The notes under the pieces are model-generated. The model did not search any database, was not told the DNA's origin, and worked only from the letters and a program-made list of their open reading frames with translations. From Campylobacter sp. US33a (GTDB taxonomy: Bacteria; Campylobacterota; Campylobacteria; Campylobacterales; Campylobacteraceae), in the NCBI RefSeq assembly GCF_004378855.1, contig NZ_RYYL01000009.1, positions 1 through 64,000 on the forward strand: a stretch of 64,000 nucleotides of DNA, read 5' to 3'. This document shows, piece by piece, positions 57,923 through 64,000 of this stretch (position 1 is the first letter of the stretch; every line of letters begins with the position of its first letter). Made by a program: the position numbers and the translations under genes.

Positions 57923-58198
57923 ATGATTTTAGAAATACATTCTTACGATGCGGAGCTTTTTTTAACTTTAGGTATAGAAAAACACTCACAAATTGCCTTT
58001 GCTGCAAAAAGAGCAAGCCTTGAAATAATGCATGATGGAATCACTCATCAAATTAAAACCGATAAAGATTTTGGGATTTTACTCAATGTGATTTGCGTAA
58101 TTAGAGAAAGAATTGATGAGGGCTTTGATGAAGAAGATAAAAGCTTAGTCATTGACATAGATGAGCTTATAGAAAAGACTTGCAAAGAATTAGAGTAA
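57923..58198 (+). CDS. Small acidic phage protein of unknown function
   Basis: 91 residues with a mixed alpha/beta pattern and an acidic C-terminus (DEGFDEEDKSLVIDIDELIEKTCKELE). AAAGGAG precedes the start. It is the last gene of the rightward early operon before a converging DNase gene; its stop lies within the shared terminator stem. Confidence 0.65.
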   Translation: MILEIHSYDAELFLTLGIEKHSQIAFAAKRASLEIMHDGITHQIKTDKDFGILLNVICVIRERIDEGFDEEDKSLVIDIDELIEKTCKELE

Positions 58199-58214
58199 AG
58201 CTCTAATTCTTTTT
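58184..58214. terminator. Bidirectional terminator between early operon and dns
   Basis: AGAATTAGAG (58186-58195), loop TAAAG, CTCTAATTCT (58201-58210), then TTTTT on +; the minus strand ends in TTTG. Both converging coding sequences end inside it. Confidence 0.85.
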
Positions 58215-58873
58215 TCTTCCAAACTCATAGGATATTTTTTCCACACTTCAAAAAGTTTCTTTTGTTGATTAGAAAGTCTGATTTTATATTTTTCACTCAT
58301 GTAAAGATATGATCTTGCTATCCAGCCTTTTTGACTCTCATTAGGATAAAATTTTCTTGCTTTAAAATCAGTATAAACCTTGCACTTTCCATATTGGTTA
58401 TATTTTAAATTTAAAGGAGCTTGTGCGTAATTAAAATTACTCCTATCGCCGTTAATCTCTCCTATGGCTGGGACTAAGTTTTGAATATCGCCTTCCATTT
58501 TATTAAAAAGCTTATCATCTTTACAAGCTTTTCTGCCACCTTCTTTCCAGCAAGGCAAATGTTTTCCAAAATTATGAGCGCTCATAATATGCTCCCATTC
58601 TATGCGTTTGGCTCTTTGGTTAATTTTACCTTTTTTAGTATAGGCGTGGCGTGGGGTATAGCTATCATCTTTAATGAGCTCAAAACGAATATCATCTCCT
58701 TTTTTAACCGCTTTAAAAGAAGTATCACAGTAAAAATCTTGCATAAATTGTGGGTTTTTAATGTAAAACTCACTTAAAAACTCTTTTGCCTCTTCAAAAT
58801 TATCAATCACTCCATCACTTTTTGCTAAACAAAAACTTAGCATAAGTGTTAAAAACATTAAAATTTTATTCAT
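58190..58873 (-). CDS. dns: Endonuclease I (Dns-type DNase) with signal peptide
   Basis: 227 residues from ATG 58873 (AGGAG six bases upstream); a longer reading to 58909 is rejected. Signal peptide MNKILMFLTLMLSFCLA/KS. The endonuclease I core holds RIEWEHIMSAHNFGKHLPCW (catalytic His), MEGDIQNLVPAIGEINGDRSNF (metal ligands) and a Cys pair. The homologous gene of CJIE1 in C. jejuni makes a DNase that inhibits natural transformation. It has its own TATAAT (58896-58901, minus) and points against the early operon, so it can be expressed in the lysogen. Confidence 0.94.
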   Translation of the reverse strand: MNKILMFLTLMLSFCLAKSDGVIDNFEEAKEFLSEFYIKNPQFMQDFYCDTSFKAVKKGDDIRFELIKDDSYTPRHAYTKKGKINQRAKRIEWEHIMSAHNFGKHLPCWKEGGRKACKDDKLFNKMEGDIQNLVPAIGEINGDRSNFNYAQAPLNLKYNQYGKCKVYTDFKARKFYPNESQKGWIARSYLYMSEKYKIRLSNQQKKLFEVWKKYPMSLEEKRIRALL

Positions 58874-58967
58874 TTTTTCTCCTTTAAAAAGTGCAATTAT
58901 ACTCCGCAATTTAACAAAATTTGATTTTTTCGCTAGAATTTTTAAAAAGATTTTTTTAGGAACTAGC

Positions 58968-59252
58968 TTGCTAAGTAATAATGAATATTTTGAATATTTT
59001 ATTGATTTTGTGAAAAATAATGATAAGCGAGAAATTTTAAAAGAATTTGGCGGTGCAAATATTTATATACCAAGCTATAAAACCTTACTTAGAGATGAAG
59101 AATTAAAGCAAGATTTTAAAACACTTATAAAACAGGGAATAAGCACTAAAAATGCAAGTTTAGAATGTGCTAAAAAATACGATTTAAGTTTAAATGCAAT
59201 CTATTTAATCACCAAAGAATTAAGAGAGGGTTTAGAACCAAGTTTGTTTTAG
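58968..59252 (+). CDS. Mor-like transcription activator
   Basis: 94 residues from TTG with AGGA six bases upstream. EFGGANIYIPSYKTLLRDEELKQDF and GISTKNASLECAKKYDLSLNAIYLITKEL match the Mor/C family (beta strand plus HTH), which switches Mu to middle and late transcription. An internal ATG at codon 5 is the alternative start. It is separated from the early operon by the dns gene. Confidence 0.78.
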   Translation: MLSNNEYFEYFIDFVKNNDKREILKEFGGANIYIPSYKTLLRDEELKQDFKTLIKQGISTKNASLECAKKYDLSLNAIYLITKELREGLEPSLF

Positions 59253-59276
59253 ATTAGATTATTTTAATAATAAAAC

Positions 59277-59316
59277 TTCAATTTAATTTGAAATATTAAT
59301 TACAAATTGCTATAAT
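59277..59316 (+). promoter_or_regulatory. Cassette promoter overlapped by a TTCAATT palindrome
   Basis: TTCAATTTAATTTGAA (59277-59292) matches the two palindromes at the early promoter. TTGAAA (59288-59293), 17-bp spacer and TATAAT (59311-59316) form a strong promoter 36 bp before the cassette's first gene. The palindrome covers the -35. Confidence 0.65.
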
Positions 59317-59351
59317 GATATTGTTAACTTTAAGGGATTTAAGGGAAAATA

Positions 59352-59555
59352 ATGAAAAAGGGATTAATTAGAGACAGCTATGGAAAGATAAATTATATCA
59401 ATGACTTCTATAATAATCATGGCAGTGTCGCGCAATTAACTTATGGAAAGGACAATCCAAAATTACATCAAAGTCTTCAAGAGGCTAATGATTTTCTAGA
59501 CAAAATGTATGAAAAATATAATGTAGAGGAAAAAATTGCAAACAGAAATTTTTAA
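59352..59555 (+). CDS. Cassette gene 1, unknown function
   Basis: 67 residues (MKKGLIRDSYGKINYINDFY...), with a helical second half (LHQSLQEANDFLDKMYEKYNVEEKIANRNF). AGGGAAAA precedes the ATG. Small size and a 20-bp overlap with the larger second gene recall an antitoxin or immunity partner, but no family is recognised. Confidence 0.6.
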   Translation: MKKGLIRDSYGKINYINDFYNNHGSVAQLTYGKDNPKLHQSLQEANDFLDKMYEKYNVEEKIANRNF

Positions 59556-60309
59556 TTCTTTTTTCTTTCAGTATGGTAGATATCTACAATACGATTTAAT
59601 TCATTCTCTTGAGCAAAAAACAAGACTAGGAAGAAATGTTGATTTACTAATAACTTTTAGAAAACAATTTGATATAATTATCACCTCTGACCTATCTAAA
59701 GAAGATGCAGAATGTTTAAAAAAAGCAATCAAAAGAGCTGTTGATGACTATATAGGCGATCATAAAAACGAATGTTTAAATATTAATCTTGCTTCTGTTT
59801 GTCACTCTAGTTTTAATTACGGTGCATTATTTAAAGAAGATTTTAAAGAAATATTTACTTCTTTTCGTACATCTTGTGGTGATTTTAAGATTATTGATGC
59901 AATTGAACATGAAGAAAATAGTCAAGAATTTGCAAAAGACAAGGATGGAAGAAGTGTTTTAATCCAAGCTTTACTTGAATTTAACAATGCCTTATCTCAT
60001 ATTTTTACAAGTGTTTATCACGGAAATGATGATTTAGGAAATATAAATAAAGCAAAAAATCATCTTTATAGGGGAACGCTTGATAATTATAAAATGTTTA
60101 TCAGACTATCTATTAAGTCAGTAAAGCGAAAAAATCCAAAATTGTTTGAAGAATTTAAGGATATAAGAATGCAAGAATTGTTACATCTTGGCAAGGATGT
60201 ACAAGGAAAAGTAATAAACAATGAGTATTTACACAAACAATACAAAGAACTCTACAATAAATCTTTACCCTATCTAGATAAAAAATCTAACTCTCAAACT
60301 CTAGCGTAA
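59536..60309 (+). CDS. Cassette gene 2, unknown helical protein
   Basis: 257 residues from TTG, with GAGGAAAA inside the end of gene 1. It is mostly helical. LIQALLEFNNALSHIFTSVY plus NKAKNHLYRGTLDNYKMFIR (~150-205) look like a HEPN-type four-helix bundle, but the RxxxxH nuclease motif is not evident. It is not a structural or replication gene of known Mu-like phages. It converges on gene D and overlaps its end by 23 bp. A cargo or defence role is inference only. Confidence 0.65.
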   Translation: MQTEIFNSFFFQYGRYLQYDLIHSLEQKTRLGRNVDLLITFRKQFDIIITSDLSKEDAECLKKAIKRAVDDYIGDHKNECLNINLASVCHSSFNYGALFKEDFKEIFTSFRTSCGDFKIIDAIEHEENSQEFAKDKDGRSVLIQALLEFNNALSHIFTSVYHGNDDLGNINKAKNHLYRGTLDNYKMFIRLSIKSVKRKNPKLFEEFKDIRMQELLHLGKDVQGKVINNEYLHKQYKELYNKSLPYLDKKSNSQTLA

Positions 60310-61273
60310 TCACATAAGCTGAGTCATTAAAACTATGACTCACACTTTTAATGCTAAATTCTAAAATATCAAGTTTTATTCCTTTGATTTTAAGTTTTCC
60401 ACCAGCCCTTATTTCGCGTCCTATAAGCTCACATCTGCCATTTACTCCTCCTTTTTGGAGCTCATTAAGCTTGCTTTGTGCGAATTTAAACGCTTCATTA
60501 TCGCTTTTTGGTTGTGCAATTTGCATTTTAAAAACATTTTCTCCACTTCCTACTTTTATGCTTTTGGTTTTTCCTTCTGTGGTATCTTGCCACTGTGCAA
60601 TTACAGCCGTGTATTCATTTCTTGAACTTTCTGTGATTTCTAAAGAAAAGCATTCATTCAGATTTATTTCATAGCTTGGTAAATTTTCATTTTTAACGCT
60701 AGTAGAATTATCTTTGCTTATTTTTGCATCTTTTGGAGTGATGATTAAGGTATTTTCTTTAATACAGCAAATAAAACCGTATTTTAAAGATAGTTTATAA
60801 AAAAACTCCAAATTACTTTCATTATTTTGTAAAACGCTAGTAATGTTTTGATCTTCGCCACTGCTTTTAAGTTTTAAACCATTTTCACTTGCAATTTTCC
60901 TTGCTATAGCAAAAAGAGTAGTGTTTTCAAAGCTTCTGCTTTTCTTTTCTTTAGTATTGCCTGAGCCATTTTTGCTATTTTTTCCACTAAAATTTACCGC
61001 AGTAGCTCTTACTTCTGTTGTGTTTTGGGTGTAATTTTTACTTACAGTTGCCACGCTAAAAGTTCCACACTTAAAAAGCTTTTCAAGTCCAAGCCAAAGC
61101 TCTAGGCTATCCCCAAAGAGTGGCTTGGAATAAAGCCCAAAAATACTTAAGCTTATCTCATCACTCTCATCCTTTTCCTTATCTTCAAAACTAATACTAA
61201 TGAGATTTTTAGAGATTTTTTCTGTGATGTCTGCATCATTAGCAACGAGTTTAAATTGCGGTTTTTTTACCAT
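60287..61273 (-). CDS. Phage tail protein D (P2 late control D-like)
   Basis: 328 residues. KLVANDADITEKISKNLISISFEDKEKDESDEISLSI and NESNLEFFYKLSLKYGFICCIKENTLIITPK are typical of the gpD/gp27-like baseplate hub; VRATAVNFSGKNSKN follows the family pattern. It forms the hub under the tail tube together with spike proteins. It is last in the leftward tail module and overlaps gene X by 7 bp. Confidence 0.9.
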   Translation of the reverse strand: MVKKPQFKLVANDADITEKISKNLISISFEDKEKDESDEISLSIFGLYSKPLFGDSLELWLGLEKLFKCGTFSVATVSKNYTQNTTEVRATAVNFSGKNSKNGSGNTKEKKSRSFENTTLFAIARKIASENGLKLKSSGEDQNITSVLQNNESNLEFFYKLSLKYGFICCIKENTLIITPKDAKISKDNSTSVKNENLPSYEINLNECFSLEITESSRNEYTAVIAQWQDTTEGKTKSIKVGSGENVFKMQIAQPKSDNEAFKFAQSKLNELQKGGVNGRCELIGREIRAGGKLKIKGIKLDILEFSIKSVSHSFNDSAYVITLEFES

Positions 61274-61458
61274 AAAGCTTTTTCCTCACTCTCTTTGATT
61301 TCAATTTTAGGTAAAATCACTTTATCTCCTGTTTTTAAAAGCGGTTCTAATCTTGGATTAGCAATTAATACCTGATCAAAATATAAAAGTGTTCCATAAT
61401 GCTTATAAACTATACTATCAAGTCTTTCATTGTTTTTGGCTATGTAAATTTCACTCAT
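61267..61458 (-). CDS. Tail protein X (LysM-like)
   Basis: 63 residues. IYIAKNNERLDSIVYKHYGTLLYFDQVLIANPRLEPL is the P2 gpX pattern: a short LysM-like fold that joins tube and baseplate. The structured element copy B lies directly upstream, before AAAGGATATTTAATG. Confidence 0.88.
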   Translation of the reverse strand: MSEIYIAKNNERLDSIVYKHYGTLLYFDQVLIANPRLEPLLKTGDKVILPKIEIKESEEKALW

Positions 61459-61481
61459 TAAATATCCTTTTTTAATTTTGC

Positions 61482-61560
61482 GGATGAAATAAATTCATCC
61501 TTGCGAGCGGGAGTTACACTCCCTGCACTCACCTAAAGCCCCCGTCCCACTTGCGTGAGT
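61482..61560 (-). other. Structured element, copy B (upstream of gene X)
   Basis: Read on the minus strand: hairpin 1 CTCAC-GCAA-GTGGG (61546-61559, GNRA loop), the invariant core (61530-61550), TGCA, hairpin 2 GGGAG-TGTAA-CTCCC (61509-61523) and hairpin 3 GGATGAA-TTTAT-TTCATCC (61482-61500). Order, spacing, core and the TTTAY loop equal copy A at 52535-52617. The stems of hairpins 2 and 3 differ yet remain paired. It lies ~25 bp before gene X. Confidence 0.75.
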
Positions 61561-61590
61561 ATCTTGTTTTTCAAGCACTTTGCAAAAATT

Positions 61591-61965
61591 TTACTCATCA
61601 AAGTCCCTTTCTAAATCCATACTAAAGCTTTGTGCCACAAAGCCACTCCCATCAATAAAAGCACTTCTATTTTCACTTAAAGTTAAAATCACGAATTTCC
61701 CATAATACTTTCCATTCGCTCCTACCAAATTAAAAGATTTTCTTTGTTTAGCCATGTTTTCAAGTTTGTCCAGATAGGTATTTCTATCTCCTTTCAAAGG
61801 CAAGGTTTTGCCTTGAATTTTAATTTTTTCACTCTCTTTTGAATTTGAAAACAAAACGCTATGATTATTAAGCCTACTTTGACTTTGTATGTTAAAATCC
61901 AAACTTCTTTCTAAATTATCAAAATTTAAAGCCTTAAATTCAAAATCCCCTAAAGCTAAAACCAT
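61591..61965 (-). CDS. Tail protein U (P2 gpU-like)
   Basis: 124 residues. MVLALGDFEFKALNFDNLERSLDFNIQSQSRL, then KIKIQGKTLPLKG and YYGKFVILTLSENRSAFIDGSGFVAQSFSMDLERDFDE fit the phage P2 gpU family of tail-completion proteins. AAGGAG precedes the start. It is separated from gene X by the structured element. Confidence 0.85.
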   Translation of the reverse strand: MVLALGDFEFKALNFDNLERSLDFNIQSQSRLNNHSVLFSNSKESEKIKIQGKTLPLKGDRNTYLDKLENMAKQRKSFNLVGANGKYYGKFVILTLSENRSAFIDGSGFVAQSFSMDLERDFDE

Positions 61966-62005
61966 TTAAACTCCTTTTTAGTTTTATCGAGTTAGAATTT
62001 TAAAA

Positions 62006-62101
62006 GATAAGGTTGATGATCGCAATGTAGTAGTCGATAGATACCTATTTATATAAATAGGGTTGGATCTGTATTGTAGGTGCAACTCCTACCGCCTTAT
62101 C
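62006..62101. other. Closed multi-hairpin segment between MuF and U genes
   Basis: Ends pair as GATAAGG (62006-62012) with CCTTATC (62095-62101). Inside are CCTATTT-ATAT-AAATAGG (62044-62061) and GTAGG-TGCAACT-CCTAC (62076-62092), the last shaped like a tRNA T-arm. Neither strand folds into a normal tRNA. The right edge overlaps the MuF stop codon. Function unknown. Confidence 0.5.
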
Positions 62102-63332
62102 TGATTTTTTCTAGTGGTTCTTGTTTTTTATCATTTTTATTTACTTTTCCAAGCGTAATAACCGCATTAGTTTTTCCAAATTTTTTAAGCTTGTAATCAG
62201 GTTTTATAATGATTTTATTTACTTTTTTACTATTTTTTAAATCATCAAAAAAATAAACCAAGCTTTCTTCCTTCCTGTCCCAATAAACCTCTTTTACCTC
62301 ATCCAAAACCTTAACAATTTGTCTTATTTCATCTGCACTTAAGGCTTGATTGTAGTTTGCTTTTCTTTTAGGACTTGCGTGTAAAAGGTTGTTTTTGCTT
62401 AGTGTAAAATATAAATCTTCTAAATCCTTTTTACTCAGTTTTTCCAAAAATTCTTTAGTTGTTTTATCCATTTTACCTACTTGTATAAAATTAATAGGAT
62501 ATTTTTGATTTTCTTTAATGATGACTTCATCCACCATATCATCCAAGCTTTTTTGCCAAGTGTAAAGTTCTTTTTCTTTTTGAAAATTTTGAGAGTTTTC
62601 GTTTAATTTATTGAATGCACCAAGAGCTCCAAGTTTAACAAAATTTTTGCCAATTTCGTTTATTCTTTCTCTATAAAGCCTTTCAAGCTTTTCCACACCC
62701 AAGTTTTTATCATAATCAAAATTTTTATCTGCTACATCTTGTGGTACTTGTTTTGAGAGCTTCCAATTATAAAGTTTTAATTCATTGTTGCTTACTGCTT
62801 GAAGAGAACATTTACATCCATAGCCACAAGGGGGACGATTTTTAATCCAAAAAGGATCATCTTTTCTTAAAATCATTCCGTGCAAAGCAATGTGATTTTG
62901 CCTACGGTTTCCGTGAAGTAAGCTTACCCAACGCACATATTCTTTATTGCTTTGCAAGATATTCTCCCATTGCGATTGAGCCTTTGCTATTCTCATATTG
63001 GTTTCAAAAACTTTTTTTAGTCTTGAAGTGCCCACCTTGATGTTTTTAACTTCGCCTGTTTTTGGATTTATAACTTCTACTTTATCTCCAAACCATCCTT
63101 TAGCTTTTAGTTTTGGGATGATTTGCTTTTTCCAAGTTTCAAATTTATCTCCATTTTTTAAAGCTAGTATCAAGGAATTTTGTATGTCTTTTAAAAGATT
63201 AAGATCATTTAACTTTGCAATAGTGAAGACTTTATTATGTGTTTCGCACATTATCTCATCATAATCAAAGCTAGTTTGGGGCTTTTTACTTTGTAGATAC
63301 TCAACCGCCTTGGTAGGTTCGCCAAAAAACAT
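62097..63332 (-). CDS. Mu gpF-like head morphogenesis protein with C-terminal extra domain
   Basis: 411 residues. The MuF domain (~30-210) includes LKKVFETNMRIAKAQSQWENI, WVSLLHGNRRQNHIALHGMILRKDDPFW and RPPCGYGCKCSLQAVS with its Cys cluster. The C-terminal ~150 residues (SKKDLEDLYFTLSKNNLLHAS..., ADEIRQIVKVLDEVKEVYWDRK, INKIIIKPDY-type strands) resemble the PBECR nuclease-like domains attached to some MuF proteins. It is packaged with the portal in Mu-like heads. The gene ends inside the structured segment. Confidence 0.85.
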   Translation of the reverse strand: MFFGEPTKAVEYLQSKKPQTSFDYDEIMCETHNKVFTIAKLNDLNLLKDIQNSLILALKNGDKFETWKKQIIPKLKAKGWFGDKVEVINPKTGEVKNIKVGTSRLKKVFETNMRIAKAQSQWENILQSNKEYVRWVSLLHGNRRQNHIALHGMILRKDDPFWIKNRPPCGYGCKCSLQAVSNNELKLYNWKLSKQVPQDVADKNFDYDKNLGVEKLERLYRERINEIGKNFVKLGALGAFNKLNENSQNFQKEKELYTWQKSLDDMVDEVIIKENQKYPINFIQVGKMDKTTKEFLEKLSKKDLEDLYFTLSKNNLLHASPKRKANYNQALSADEIRQIVKVLDEVKEVYWDRKEESLVYFFDDLKNSKKVNKIIIKPDYKLKKFGKTNAVITLGKVNKNDKKQEPLEKIR

Positions 63333-63334
63333 TT

Positions 63335-64000
63335 TTAATCCCCATATCCTAGAATGCTTGCATTAGCTAAAGCTTTAAACATAAAATCTTCCAAAACATT
63401 GATAGAAACACCACTAAACTCTTTTTGTAGGTTTTCAAAAAGTTCTTCGTAGGAATTAGAATTGTTTAAAAGCTGGTTAAAGGCTTGTTCTAGCTTTTGC
63501 TTGATTTTTTTATCTATGCTTTTAAACTCTTTGCTCTCAAGAGCTGCATCGATTTTATCCATAGGCTTTTTTGGTGCGAGTTTGGTTTTGTTTTCAAAGA
63601 TTTTTTTATCGTTTTCTAAGTCTTTGTTTTCTTCGCTTTTTAAAGTCTCTTTTATAAGCTTACCTTCTACATTATAAGTGCTTTTAATATATTCCTCATC
63701 AAAGCTAAAGCCCATATTAAAAAGCTTTAAATCTCTTTCGCAAAGCTCGCTTTTTGGCTCTGCTTCACTAAAAAATTGCACAAAAAGTTCATCTTTAAAA
63801 TTATTGATTTCTTTAAAAAATTTAAGCGCACGATTTAAGATAAAAAGCACGATTTGTCCATCTTGAGCTGCCAAATCTTTTCTAATATCATTATGAGATT
63901 GTGCAGCCGCTAAAGATCCGCTGCTTACTTGAGAGCTTAAATTTGCTCCTAAAACCACACTTCTTATTTGATTATCAAGATAATCTATTATTTCATTATA
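63335..64000 (-). CDS. Mu gp29-like portal protein (DUF935), partial
   Basis: The frame runs in from the right edge; only the C-terminal ~220 residues are in the window. IIDYLDNQIRSVVLGANLSSQ...GSLAAAQSHNDIRKDL matches the C-terminal half of DUF935 portals (LGQTLT..GS.AAA..H). A GTG at 63958 could be misread as the start. The portal forms the DNA-entry ring of the capsid. It is followed after 2 bp by the MuF gene, as in Mu. Confidence 0.88.
   Translation of the reverse strand, partial: YNEIIDYLDNQIRSVVLGANLSSQVSSGSLAAAQSHNDIRKDLAAQDGQIVLFILNRALKFFKEINNFKDELFVQFFSEAEPKSELCERDLKLFNMGFSFDEEYIKSTYNVEGKLIKETLKSEENKDLENDKKIFENKTKLAPKKPMDKIDAALESKEFKSIDKKIKQKLEQAFNQLLNNSNSYEELFENLQKEFSGVSINVLEDFMFKALANASILGYGD

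Larger units (their letters stand above)
48659..64000. mobile_element. Mu-like prophage, left part (continues past the window)
   Basis: A contiguous set of transposable-phage genes: S24 repressor, Ner-like regulator, MuA, MuB, Gam, GemA, Mor-like activator, then portal, MuF and P2-type tail genes U, X and D. It resembles the CMLP1/CJIE1 family of C. jejuni RM1221, including the resident endonuclease I. The exact left end (a TG end with a 5-bp target duplication) should be between the WG-repeat gene and the repressor. I could not place it by eye. Confidence 0.93.

Noticed and set aside
62006-62101. A tRNA gene
   Set aside because: The closing helix and a T-arm-like hairpin are present, but D-arm, anticodon arm and correct junctions are missing on both strands.
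63335-63958. A complete gene starting at GTG 63958
   Set aside because: The reading frame continues without a stop to the right edge, and the residues there match the portal family.

Overview
The window is AT-rich epsilonproteobacterial chromosome from Campylobacter, most probably the C. jejuni/C. coli group. The evidence is the oorDABC 2-oxoglutarate oxidoreductase, the monomeric isocitrate dehydrogenase, a futalosine-pathway menaquinone gene, the flaG-fliD-fliS cluster, a poly-G phase-variable CapA-like autotransporter and a Mu-like prophage carrying an endonuclease I. From memory, the gene blocks here are scattered in C. jejuni NCTC 11168, and FliD is clearly diverged from the C. jejuni protein. 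C. coli or a rearranged relative is therefore likely; this is inference.

Layout. 336-3273 is a CapA-like autotransporter that is out of frame at a ten-G tract. 3376-6106 (minus) holds putrescine-synthesis enzymes around a cation-efflux gene. 6365-10446 (minus) holds an RNA methyltransferase, ruvX, dprA, a deacetylase-like protein and ilvC, divergent from rnr-holA (10592-13493). 13655-17543 has efp, the RNase P RNA and fliS/fliD/flaG. 17652-25455 (minus) is a tightly packed operon for haem, quinone side chain, proS and UbiD. 25565-33574 (minus) is a TCA-branch operon, icd-mdh-sucCD-oorDABC. 33694-40292 has an AsmA-like protein, mltG, flgBC-fliE behind a sigma-54 promoter, and a penicillin-binding protein. 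40286-46943 has recG, an M16-like protein, mqnC, an MFS transporter and thiC behind a TPP riboswitch. 47159-48623 is a Sel1/WG-repeat protein with a probable leader frameshift.

From about 48.66 kb to the end of the window is the left part of a Mu-like prophage. A LexA/S24-type repressor and a lysogeny-linked membrane coiled-coil gene run leftward. An early operon runs rightward: Ner-like regulator, MuA transposase, MuB ATPase, Gam, YopX-like, RepA-like ATPase and GemA. An oppositely oriented DNase gene, a Mor-like activator and an uncharacterised two-gene cassette follow. A leftward head/tail module (portal, MuF, U, X, D) runs off the right edge. It mixes Mu-type head genes with P2-type tail genes.

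The least explained material is non-coding structure in the prophage. (1) A two-copy element of about 80 nt, upstream of muB and of gene X, has an invariant GGGACGGGGGCTTTAGG core and three hairpins whose stems differ but stay paired. (2) Four, perhaps five, copies of a hairpin with constant flanks (TTTAACAA ... TTGATTAAGTTTT) sit between early genes. (3) Three palindromes of form TTCAATTWWWWTTGAA link the early promoter region to the promoter of the unknown cassette. (4) A roughly 96-nt closed, multi-hairpin segment lies between the MuF and U genes.
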